DNA from: Hyphomicrobiales bacterium | Lineage (GTDB): Bacteria > Pseudomonadota > Alphaproteobacteria > Rhizobiales > Devosiaceae | Direction: 5' to 3' | NCBI GenBank assembly: GCA_027487555.1 | Contig: JAIYDI010000004.1 | Span: 124,001 to 188,000, forward strand | Length of the DNA stretch: 64,000 nt | Part shown: positions 25,862 to 33,745 of the stretch, in pieces | Position numbering within the stretch: the stretch's first letter is position 1 | How the letters are laid out: every line of letters begins with the position of its first letter | The notes under the pieces: generated by a model | Databases searched by the model: none | What the model was told of the DNA's origin: nothing | What the model saw: only the letters and a program-made list of their open reading frames with translations | Program-made: the position numbers and the translations under genes

Positions 25862-25886
25862 ACCCTCATCCGGCGAAGGATCTGCA

Positions 25887-27431
25887 ATGGCCGCACATGC
25901 ACTTGCCTGCCGCGCGATCGGTGTCACCTATGGCAGCCTGAAGGCGCTGGATGACGTCTCGGTGGCGTTTGCGCCCGGGCAGATCCATGCGGTTGTGGGC
26001 CAGAACGGCGCGGGGAAGACGACATTCGCCCGCGTCGTCGCAGGGCTGGTCGCGCCGTCTTCCGGCAGCGTCGAGGTGAGCGGCAACAGTGTATTGCCGG
26101 GCAATGTCGCGGCCTCACGTGCCCAAGGGGTGGAACTTGTGCACCAGAGCTTTGCGCTACCACCCTCATTCACCGTCGCCGAGGCACTGGAATTCGGCTT
26201 CACCGGCAAGGGTGCACTCTATAGCCGGCCGCAACTACTGCGTCGCTGGCAGAGCCACCTGGCGGCCCTCGATGTGTCGGTAGCCCCATCCGCCCGCATC
26301 CGCGACCTGCCGGTCGAGGCGCAGCAGGGCGTCGAGATCGCGCGGGCGCTGGTCACAGATGCGAAGATCCTGATCCTCGACGAACCGACGGCGGTTCTGT
26401 CGCCGACCGGCATCGAGGCGCTGTTCCAGCGGGTGCGTCGGCTCAAGGCACAGGGTGTCACCATCCTGCTGATATTGCACAAGATTCGCGAGGTTCTGGC
26501 AGTTGCCGATACGGTAACCGTGCTGCGCGGCGGGAAGCTGGTGGCTGGGCCGCTGCCGGTGGCGGATGTGACTGCGCCACTGCTTGCGACGCTGATTGTT
26601 GGGGAGGCGGTGGCAGGGGCAAGCGGCGATGTGGCGGCGGCACTTGGCGCTGGAGAGATCAGCCACACGGCGCATCGGGGGCTCGATTCCCGACCGAAAG
26701 TGGCGGACCTCAACGCGCTTTCGACACGTCCCGACCCGGAGGGTCCGGCACTCGCCGAGGCGAGCCTTGCGATACGCGCAGGCGAGATCGTTGGTGTAGC
26801 GGGCGTCGAGGGAAATGGCCAGCGCACGCTGGTCCGTGCCCTTGCCGGGCTGGTGGAAACGACAGCGGGCACACAGCATTTGGCGGGGGTGGGCTCGGAG
26901 AAGCTGACGCTGGCCGAACGCAGGCGGCTCGGCCTGCGGATCATCCCGTTCGAGCGCAATGTCGAGGGCCTGAGCCTCACGAGTTCCCTTTGGGAGAACT
27001 GGGTGGCGCGCCAACTGGTCGAGGGAAAGCTGCTGAGCTTCATCGCGCCGCGCAGGATCCGTGAGGCCTGTGACAGGGCCCTCAGGGCCTGGAGCGTGCG
27101 CTACGAAACCAGCACACAGCGCGCCGGGTCGCTGTCGGGCGGCAATGCGCAGAAGGTTATCCTCGCCCGCGAGGTCGACGACGACGCGAAGCTGATCATC
27201 GCGGCGCAGCCGACGCGCGGGCTCGATATCGGCGCAACCGCCTTTGTATGGCAATCACTGCGGGCCGCAGCGGCACGAGGGTCGGGGGTGCTGGTAATAT
27301 CGTCCGATCTCGATGAGCTCTTCGACATTTCAGACCGGATCGTCGTGATGCTCTCGGGCCGGATCGTGGCGGAGTTCACCGCGCCCTTTGATCTTGGCGC
27401 CGTTGGCGCTGCCATGACGGGAGCCCGCTGA
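25887..27431 (+). CDS. Double-NBD ABC ATPase of a nucleoside-type importer (NupA-like)
   Basis: The 514-residue protein holds two ATPase domains. The first has Walker A GQNGAGKTT (near 39-47) and Walker B LILDEPTAV; its signature is poorly kept (LPVEAQQGVEIARAL instead of LS-GE). The second has a degenerate Walker A (GVEGNGQRT) but a full signature LSGGNAQK, and its Walker B ends AAQPTRGLD, lacking the catalytic Glu. Complementary degeneracy is usual for the sugar/nucleoside importer ATPases (RbsA/NupA type), where one composite site works. I use the ATG at 25887 after GAAGGA. It ends in TGATG overlapping the first permease start. Confidence 0.92.
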   Translation: MAAHALACRAIGVTYGSLKALDDVSVAFAPGQIHAVVGQNGAGKTTFARVVAGLVAPSSGSVEVSGNSVLPGNVAASRAQGVELVHQSFALPPSFTVAEALEFGFTGKGALYSRPQLLRRWQSHLAALDVSVAPSARIRDLPVEAQQGVEIARALVTDAKILILDEPTAVLSPTGIEALFQRVRRLKAQGVTILLILHKIREVLAVADTVTVLRGGKLVAGPLPVADVTAPLLATLIVGEAVAGASGDVAAALGAGEISHTAHRGLDSRPKVADLNALSTRPDPEGPALAEASLAIRAGEIVGVAGVEGNGQRTLVRALAGLVETTAGTQHLAGVGSEKLTLAERRRLGLRIIPFERNVEGLSLTSSLWENWVARQLVEGKLLSFIAPRRIREACDRALRAWSVRYETSTQRAGSLSGGNAQKVILAREVDDDAKLIIAAQPTRGLDIGATAFVWQSLRAAAARGSGVLVISSDLDELFDISDRIVVMLSGRIVAEFTAPFDLGAVGAAMTGAR

Positions 27432-28468
27432 TGCAGGACCAGGTTGCCCTCATCCTTCGCACGCTGGTGTTCATCATCATCGCGATCCTGCTATGCGCGG
27501 TGATCTTCCAGATTGCCGGCTTTTCGGCGCCGCTCATGCTGCAAAGCGTGGTGGATGGCGCGTTTCTCCGCCAGGGCGCGCTGCCGCAGGCGCTGCGCTG
27601 GGGCATTCCGCTGTTCATCACCGCAGCTGGCGTGGCACTCTCGTTCCGCGTCGGCTTCTTCAATATCGGAGCGCAGGGCCAGTTCTACATGGGCGCCATC
27701 TTCGCGGCGGTCGCGGCCGAACTGATGCGCGGGGCGCCCGCGCCCATCGTAGTTCCACTCTGTCTCTTGTCCGGCATGCTGGGCGGCGCACTCTGGGCGC
27801 TGTGGCCCGGACTGCTGCGCGTCCGATCGGGCACGGACGAAGTGATCACCACGATGATGGGCAACTTCATCGCCGGGCTCATTCTTGTCTGGATCACCTC
27901 GGGGCCGCTGAAGGATCCGTCGGGGTCCGGGCAGCAGGCGTCGAGCCGACCGCTCGAGGCCGCCTACCGGCTCTCGACCTCGACCGGCATCTCTCCGATC
28001 ATCATCGGCATAGCCGTGCTGGTGGGGGTGGTGATGTGGCTGCTGGTCAACCGCACTGCCTTCGGAGTACTTGCCGGGCTTTCGGGTCGCAACGGCACGA
28101 TGGTGGCCTGGCAGGGCGCACGTATCGACCGGCTCGGGCTATGGAGCTTTGCAATCTCGGGAGCGCTGGCCGGGCTTGCCGGTACCATCGAGTTCATGGG
28201 CCCAAATGGCCGCATCGCCTCGGGTTTCCTGCCCACCCACGGGTTCACCGCCATCCTTATCGCGCTCGTCGCCAACCTGTCGGTGATCGGCACGGCATTT
28301 GTCGCGCTGTTCTTCGGCGGGCTCGCCTCCGCCGCGCTCTACCTGCCGGTGATGGCCGGGTTGCCGGCCGCCGCCATCGACATCATCAACGCCGCAATTG
28401 CGCTGTTCATCACCGCCAAGTCGGCAACGCTCGAACGCCTGTTCAAGCTGAGGAGGGCCGCACGATGA
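27431..28468 (+). CDS. Nucleoside-type ABC importer permease (NupB-like)
   Basis: The 345-residue protein has about nine to ten hydrophobic helices and the BPD_transp_2 pattern: SFRVGFFNIGAQGQFYMGA (near 74-92) and the SGTDEVITTMMGN segment (about 135-147). These are hallmarks of the nucleoside/BMP importer permeases. It would pair with the following permease. Its stop overlaps the next start by 4 bases (ATGA). Confidence 0.92.
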   Translation: MQDQVALILRTLVFIIIAILLCAVIFQIAGFSAPLMLQSVVDGAFLRQGALPQALRWGIPLFITAAGVALSFRVGFFNIGAQGQFYMGAIFAAVAAELMRGAPAPIVVPLCLLSGMLGGALWALWPGLLRVRSGTDEVITTMMGNFIAGLILVWITSGPLKDPSGSGQQASSRPLEAAYRLSTSTGISPIIIGIAVLVGVVMWLLVNRTAFGVLAGLSGRNGTMVAWQGARIDRLGLWSFAISGALAGLAGTIEFMGPNGRIASGFLPTHGFTAILIALVANLSVIGTAFVALFFGGLASAALYLPVMAGLPAAAIDIINAAIALFITAKSATLERLFKLRRAAR

Positions 28469-29361
28469 TCGACCTGATCATATCCATCCTGCGGTCGGGC
28501 ACACCGCTTGTCTATGTGACGCTCGCCGGCGTCATCGCGCAACGGGCCGGAGTGTGGAACCTCGGGCTGGAGGGGCTGATGATCATCGGGGCCTGCGCCA
28601 CGGTGCTCGGCATCATTGTTACCGGCAATTTCTATGTCGCGATGGCGATCGCCATGCTCCTGTGCATGCTGGCGTCCGCGCTGCTGTGGTTCGTCATCGA
28701 CCGGCTGAAAGCCAATCCGATCATCGCCGGGCTGGGCCTTACCGGTCTCGGCATCGGCGGTACGGCGCTCGCTGTGCAAGCGATCTATGGCAGCCTCTCC
28801 GCCGTGAACGCGCCCATTGGTGTACCGCGCATCGGCCCGCTGTTCGGGCCATTCGCGCCGCTCTCGATCTTCGTTCTTGCGCTGCCTTTCGTGGTGTTCG
28901 GGATGTGGGTACTGCTGCGCCGAACGCGGTTCGGCCTGAGGCTCGCGGCGGCAGGCGAGCATCCGTTCGCGGCGCGCAGCGTCGGGGTGAACCCGTCGCG
29001 GATGCGGCTCGTGGCGCTGCTCGCGGGCGGCGTCCTCGCGGCCATCGGCGGGGCGGAACTCGCGGCCGGCAGTCTCAACCTGTTTGCGCAGAACATGACC
29101 TCGGGCCGCGGCTTCATGGCGTTTGCGGCGGTGATTTTCGGGGCCGGACACCCGATCGGTGCAACGCTTGCGGCCTTCTTCTTCTCCGTGGTGAGTGCGC
29201 TCGGCATCCGGGCGCAGCTGAGCTTCGGCGATGCACTACCGCATGACCTGCTGCAGGCCCTGCCCTATGTCGCCACGGTGTTCGGTGTCTGGCTCAGCGG
29301 CAAGCTCCGGGGCGGGTTGCGCGCCGCCGGCGGCGGCTTCGGCGAATTGCGCGACAACTAG
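28465..29361 (+). CDS. Nucleoside-type ABC importer permease (NupC-like)
   Basis: The 298-residue permease has the matching partner signature: ERAGVWNLGLEGLM-like sequence (here QRAGVWNLGLEGLMIIGA, about 25-42) and a C-terminal FMAFAAVIFGAGHPIGA loop. It completes the importer with the preceding permease, the double ATPase and the BMP-type binding protein. A 13-base gap separates it from the VOC gene. Confidence 0.92.
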   Translation: MIDLIISILRSGTPLVYVTLAGVIAQRAGVWNLGLEGLMIIGACATVLGIIVTGNFYVAMAIAMLLCMLASALLWFVIDRLKANPIIAGLGLTGLGIGGTALAVQAIYGSLSAVNAPIGVPRIGPLFGPFAPLSIFVLALPFVVFGMWVLLRRTRFGLRLAAAGEHPFAARSVGVNPSRMRLVALLAGGVLAAIGGAELAAGSLNLFAQNMTSGRGFMAFAAVIFGAGHPIGATLAAFFFSVVSALGIRAQLSFGDALPHDLLQALPYVATVFGVWLSGKLRGGLRAAGGGFGELRDN

Positions 29362-29374
29362 GAAACCACCACCC

Positions 29375-29800
29375 ATGCCCGCCTTTGCGCAGACCCACCC
29401 GATCAATGATGTCGTCGTCCTTGTGCGCGATATCGAAACCTCCGTCGCCTTCTACCGCGACCGGCTTGGCTTCGACCTGTGGCACCGCGCGCCCGGCTTT
29501 GCCGACTTCAAGGGCGCGGGGCTCACCCTCGCGCTGTGGGAGCGCGAGCATCTCTCATCCAATACCGGGGCGAAAACCGATCGCGGCCAATCCAACATGC
29601 TCATTGCGGTAAAGTTCGAGAGCCCTGCGGCGCTCGACGCGGCCTATCGCGACCTCGCGGACAAGGGCGTGATTTTCGTGTCGCCGCCGGGCGACACGCC
29701 CTGGAACGCCTGGTGTGCCTATTTCCATGGCCCCGATGGCGAGGTGTGGGAGCTCTATGCGTGGCAGCCCGGCGGCGCGCCGGGGACGATCAGCTCATGA
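29375..29800 (+). CDS. VOC-superfamily (glyoxalase/bleomycin-resistance fold) protein
   Basis: The 141-residue protein has two beta-alpha-beta-beta-beta units. The N-terminal HPINDVVVLVRDIETSVAFYRD start and the C-terminal DGEVWELYAW end supply the usual His and Glu metal-ligand positions (His8 and the Glu in GEVWELY). Members act as lyases, isomerases, dioxygenases or sequestering proteins. In this operon a ring-opening or isomerising step on a sugar or base product is possible but not shown. The stop overlaps the next start by 4 bases. Confidence 0.82.
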   Translation: MPAFAQTHPINDVVVLVRDIETSVAFYRDRLGFDLWHRAPGFADFKGAGLTLALWEREHLSSNTGAKTDRGQSNMLIAVKFESPAALDAAYRDLADKGVIFVSPPGDTPWNAWCAYFHGPDGEVWELYAWQPGGAPGTISS

Positions 29801-30738
29801 CCCGCCAATTGATCATCCTCACCGATCCGGGACAGGATCAGGCCGCCGCCATCCTCACCATACTCGGCCGTCCCGATGCTTTCGAAGTGCTTGGCCTCGT
29901 GGCCACTGCCGGCAATATCGGTCTCGACCACACACTGGGCAATTGCCTGAAGCTGCTGGAACTTGCCGGTCGGCCGGACATCCCGGTGTTTGCCGGGGCG
30001 CCGCTGCCAATGCGGCGCGACCTGGTCATGGCCGAGCACGTGCATGGCCCTACCGGGCTCGATGGGCCGGACCTGCCGACGCCTGCGATACGGCCCCAGG
30101 CACAGCATGGCGTTGATTTCATTATCGAAACGCTGCGGAGCAGACCCGAAGGCAGCGTCACCATCTGCGGGCTGTCGCCGCTCACCAATCTCGCGCTCGC
30201 TTTCCGTATAGCGCCAGATATCGTGCCCAGGGTGAAAGAGATTGTCGCCATGCTCGGCGCCTATTTCGAGCTCGGCAACATCACGCCCACAGCCGAGTTC
30301 AACTGCTATGTCGATCCGGAAGCCGCGGACGTCGTGCTGCGATCGGGCCTCAAGATCACGCTGCTGCCGCTCGACGTCACGCACCAGATGCGCTCGACGC
30401 GGGGGCGGCTCGACGCGTTTTCGGCGCTCGGAAATCGCTCGGGCCGCGCGACAGACGAGATGCTGACCTTCTCCGAAGCCTTCGACCTCAAGAAATATGG
30501 ATGGGACGGAGCGCCGCTGCACGGCCCATGCGTGCCTGCCTACATGCTCGCGCCGGAGATATTCGATGGCCGCACCTGTGCCGTGGAGGTCGAACTCACT
30601 GGCAAGCTGACTCAGGGCATGACCGTGGTCGATTACTGGCAGATCACCGGCAAAGCGCACAACGCCTTCTGGGTGCGCTCGGGCGACGCGAACGCCTATT
30701 ATCGCCTCATCACGGAGGCGATCGGCAACCTGCCATGA
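29797..30738 (+). CDS. Nucleoside hydrolase (IUNH) family protein with degenerate calcium site
   Basis: The 313-residue protein aligns by eye with inosine-uridine nucleoside hydrolases: LTDPGQDQ at 8-15 against the canonical DxDPGxDD, Asn40, Thr130 (LSPLTNLALA), the EFNCYVDPEAA segment (167-177) and LHGPC at 241-245. Asp10 and Asp14 are kept, but the calcium ligand Asp15 is Gln, and the C-terminal calcium ligand Asp of the canonical LHDP is Gly243; Leu replaces the first Asp (position 8). His242 is retained. Normal N-ribosyl hydrolysis needs the calcium site, so activity is doubtful or altered. Context: nucleoside importer upstream and base-deaminase-like enzyme downstream, both overlapping or abutting it. 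Confidence 0.82.
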   Translation: MTRQLIILTDPGQDQAAAILTILGRPDAFEVLGLVATAGNIGLDHTLGNCLKLLELAGRPDIPVFAGAPLPMRRDLVMAEHVHGPTGLDGPDLPTPAIRPQAQHGVDFIIETLRSRPEGSVTICGLSPLTNLALAFRIAPDIVPRVKEIVAMLGAYFELGNITPTAEFNCYVDPEAADVVLRSGLKITLLPLDVTHQMRSTRGRLDAFSALGNRSGRATDEMLTFSEAFDLKKYGWDGAPLHGPCVPAYMLAPEIFDGRTCAVEVELTGKLTQGMTVVDYWQITGKAHNAFWVRSGDANAYYRLITEAIGNLP

Positions 30739-32273
30739 TGACGCCCGAGACGCTGTTCCGGGGTGCCACGATCCTCGCGATGGATGCTGCCCACGGCACC
30801 ACCCCCTTCAACGCCGACCTTCTGGTCGCGCATGGCCGCATCGCCGCCATCGGAGCGGGCCTCGCTGCGCCGGAAGGCGCGCGGGTGATTGATGCTCGCG
30901 GCAAGCTCCTCATGCCCGGCCTCGTCAATGCGCACATGCATTCGAGCGAGATGCTGCTGCGCGGCCGCTACGAGCGCATGCCGCTCGAAATCTGGCTGCT
31001 CTATGCCTATCCATTCCTGATGGACGACCCGATCGGGCTCAGGCTGCTGTTCCTCCGCAGCCAGCTACTGGCGATCGAATCCATCCGCGCGGGTGTGACT
31101 ACCGTCTGCGACGATTTCTTCGATCCGCCCCGGCACGATCTCGAACGGGTCGCAACCGTGTTCCGCGCCTATGGCGAGGCGGGCTTGCGCGCCAACGTCT
31201 CCGCCGGAACGATGAACGTTCCGCCGCTCGATGCGGTGCCCGGCGCCAATGACCTTTTCCCCGAGTATCTCAAGTCACTGCTCGATTTCGGGCCGCCGCT
31301 TGGCTTTGCCGCCTATCGCGATTTTGCCGAGCAGGCCTTCGCGACCTTGCATGAGAGCTTCGATGGCCGGCTGCGCTTCATGCTGGCACCATCAGCGCCG
31401 CAGCGATGTTCGGCGGATTTCTACCGTGGCTGCTACGACATGGCGCTCGAACGCGGCGTGCCATTTCACACCCATGTGCTCGAAACCCGCGTTCAGGCAG
31501 CGACCGGTACCGATCTCCACGGCGAAAGCCTCATCGCCTATATGGCCAGGCTGGGCGTCCTCGGGCGCAACACCGCCATCGCCCATTCAGTGTGGGTCAG
31601 CGATCACGACATGGCGCTGATGGGCGACGCGGGCGTGTCGGTTGCCCACAATGTTGTTTCGAACCTCAAGCTCGGCTCGGGCGTGGCGCCGGTGCGACGC
31701 CTCCTCGATGCGGGCGTCACGGTCGCGCTCGGCACGGATGGGGTCTCGTCCAACGACACCGCCAGCGTGTGGGATCTGATGCGGGTGGCGGGACTGGTCC
31801 ACGCCGCGCCCGGCCCCGACCCGAGCCAGTGGCTCGATGCTGGCGACATTCTCCGCATGGCGACCATTGACGGCGCGAGGTCGGCGATGCTGGACATCGT
31901 GACGGGGTCGCTGGAGATGGGAAAGGCGGCGGACATGCTGCTGCTCGACCTTGCGACCATCAGCTTTACGCCGCTTAACGATATCGCCCGGCAGTTGGTC
32001 TATGCCGAGAACGGCCGCTCGCTGGACCTCGTGATGATCGATGGCCTCATCGTGCTGGAGCAGGGCCGCATAACCCGCCTTGACGAGCCGGCAGTGCTGA
32101 GCGAGTTGCGCGAACTCCTACCCGCCTATCTCGCCCATCACGGCGACCTCGAAGCCCGAAACCGCGTGTTCGAGCCCTACTTCGCCGAGATCCATCGGCG
32201 GGCAGCGCGGCGCGACCTCGGGATGCATCGGCATATCGGCGATATGGCGCCGTTCACGCAGAAGAACCGCTGA
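30735..32273 (+). CDS. Amidohydrolase-superfamily deaminase (guanine/cytosine deaminase, AtzA/TrzN/SsnA group)
   Basis: The 512-residue protein has the mononuclear amidohydrolase set: HxH at 67-69 (NAHMH), a His in HTHVLET, a His in IAHSVWVSD and an Asp in LGTDGVSSND. This group deaminates guanine, 8-oxoguanine, S-adenosylhomocysteine or triazines. Placed after a nucleoside importer and a nucleoside-hydrolase homologue, a purine-type base is the probable substrate. The C-terminus extends about 60 residues past the usual metal-dependent fold (HHGDLEARNRVFEPYF). It overlaps the preceding stop by 4 bases and appears to be the last gene of the operon. Confidence 0.87.
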   Translation: MMTPETLFRGATILAMDAAHGTTPFNADLLVAHGRIAAIGAGLAAPEGARVIDARGKLLMPGLVNAHMHSSEMLLRGRYERMPLEIWLLYAYPFLMDDPIGLRLLFLRSQLLAIESIRAGVTTVCDDFFDPPRHDLERVATVFRAYGEAGLRANVSAGTMNVPPLDAVPGANDLFPEYLKSLLDFGPPLGFAAYRDFAEQAFATLHESFDGRLRFMLAPSAPQRCSADFYRGCYDMALERGVPFHTHVLETRVQAATGTDLHGESLIAYMARLGVLGRNTAIAHSVWVSDHDMALMGDAGVSVAHNVVSNLKLGSGVAPVRRLLDAGVTVALGTDGVSSNDTASVWDLMRVAGLVHAAPGPDPSQWLDAGDILRMATIDGARSAMLDIVTGSLEMGKAADMLLLDLATISFTPLNDIARQLVYAENGRSLDLVMIDGLIVLEQGRITRLDEPAVLSELRELLPAYLAHHGDLEARNRVFEPYFAEIHRRAARRDLGMHRHIGDMAPFTQKNR

Positions 32274-32395
32274 CGCAGGGACAAGCAACCCGACCCGCAG
32301 CGCTCACCGCGGAACGACAGGAAGCGACCGGCTCATCATCAGATGGCTGCCGCGGCGGCGACCGGGAGAAGATGGGCCGGCATTGGCGCAGCCCC

Positions 32396-33097
32396 CTACA
32401 CCACCTGCCCGAACACAAAGCCGACGGCCGAGGTGATCGCCATCGCAAGCACGCCCCAGAACACGACGCGGACGCCGGCACGCAGGACGCTGGCGCCCCC
32501 GACCCAGCCGCCAAGCCCGCCCAGAACGGCAAGGCCAAGCGTGGTGACGACCATGGTGACAACCAGGATCAGCGATGGCGGGGTGAGGATGACTGCCGCG
32601 AGGGGCACGACGGCGCCGATAGCGAAGGTGATGGCCGAGGTGACGGCAGCCTGGAGCGGATTGGCCGACAGGTGCCCAACAATGCCGAGTTCGTCGCGGG
32701 CATGGGCCGCGAGCGCGTCCTTGGCGGTGAGCTCCTCGGCAACTTGCCGGGCCAAGGCCGGACTCAGCCCGCGCGCCTCGTAGATAGCGGCGAGTTCATT
32801 CAATTCCTGCTCCGGCAGCGTCGCGAGTTCCTGCTTCTCGCGCGCAAGGTCGGCAGCTTCGGTGTCGGACTGCGAGCTGACAGAGACATATTCGCCCGCC
32901 GCCATGGAAAGGGCACCAGCAACAAGGCCGGCCACGCCCGCCGAAAGAATGGCGGCATGGTCGGCCGAGGCCGCTGCGACACCGACAACGAGGCTGGAGG
33001 TCGACACAATGCCATCATTGGCGCCAAGCACGGCGGCGCGCAGCCAGCCGACGCGCTCCATGGCATGGCGTTCGGTATGAAGGTGCAATCGGCTCAT
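32396..33097 (-). CDS. VIT1/CCC1-family iron/manganese transporter
   Basis: The 233-residue protein opens with HTERHAMERVGWLRAAVLGANDGI, the family's first helix, and has five membrane segments in all. Between helices two and three lies the cytoplasmic, Glu-rich helical insert (AREKQELATLPEQELNELAAIYEARG region) that binds metal in plant VIT1. It probably exports Fe2+ or Mn2+ from the cytosol. The ATG at 33097 matches the family start; the frame stays open to 33214 but that part is unrelated. A small exported acidic protein is encoded 71 bases upstream on the same strand. Confidence 0.9.
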   Translation of the reverse strand: MSRLHLHTERHAMERVGWLRAAVLGANDGIVSTSSLVVGVAAASADHAAILSAGVAGLVAGALSMAAGEYVSVSSQSDTEAADLAREKQELATLPEQELNELAAIYEARGLSPALARQVAEELTAKDALAAHARDELGIVGHLSANPLQAAVTSAITFAIGAVVPLAAVILTPPSLILVVTMVVTTLGLAVLGGLGGWVGGASVLRAGVRVVFWGVLAMAITSAVGFVFGQVV

Positions 33098-33167
33098 CTG
33101 CGAGGCCTCGCTGTTGCAGCTGGACGCGGGGAGGCCGTGGGTCTCGCCGCAAGGAAGAGCAACGACT

Positions 33168-33503
33168 TCAATCGTCGTCGCCCTGTTCATACGCGTCCTC
33201 GTCTTCGTCGTCATTGCCGCCCTTCGGCTTGGGTGGCACTACCATGTCTTCGGCCGTGCAGAGCACCGAGCCGCTGAGACGCTCGCCGCTCCCGAGCATG
33301 AACACCGCATCGACATCACTGCCGACGCCATTGGCGATACAGTGCTGGGCGACAAGTTCGGGCGTGAGCCGTGCACGGATATCGGCCGCGGTGGCTGGAA
33401 GTACGGGGAGAAGCACAAGCAGGGCGGCACCGGTAATCAACCGTGCAGGGCGCGCCGAGAACGGCGACGGGGTCTTTGGAACGAGGTGTTTGGTTCGTGT
33501 CAT
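33168..33503 (-). CDS. Small exported protein with acidic C-terminal tail
   Basis: The 111-residue product has a clear Sec signal peptide (basic n-region, LLVLLPVLPATAA ending near 40), two cysteines in the mature part (HCIANG and SVLCTAED) that could form a disulfide, and a Pro-Lys stretch followed by a strongly acidic tail (NDDEDEDAYEQGDDD). I do not recognise a family. The tail could bind divalent metals, and the gene precedes a VIT1/CCC1 metal transporter, so a periplasmic metal-handling role is possible. That link is inference from position and composition. Confidence 0.65.
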   Translation of the reverse strand: MTRTKHLVPKTPSPFSARPARLITGAALLVLLPVLPATAADIRARLTPELVAQHCIANGVGSDVDAVFMLGSGERLSGSVLCTAEDMVVPPKPKGGNDDEDEDAYEQGDDD

Positions 33504-33682
33504 GGTGGATCTCCGTCACTTTGGCCTGCGCACGCCATCGCGGCAGGAACCGGCGACGGGGCCAGATGCCAAGACCAGCCTGACGCTGCGCTGACACCCA
33601 GCCACTGAGGCGGTGCGACACAATGAGCGTGAAAGGGTACACCTGCACGGCGACACCGGCGGCCACCAATCCGCCAAACACC

Positions 33683-33716
33683 TGAAAAGCACGGGGCCGA
33701 CCCAAAGGCCGGCCCC
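33683..33716 (-). terminator. Intrinsic terminator of the phytase/esterase-like gene
   Basis: On the minus strand a 10-bp stem (GGGGCCGGCC / GGTCGGCCCC, one G-U) with a TTTG loop is followed by GTGCTTTT. It begins about 30 bases after the stop at 33746. This is a convincing Rho-independent terminator. Confidence 0.8.
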
Positions 33717-33745
33717 TGCATCTGGCGGACTTAGGCGTGGCTCGG

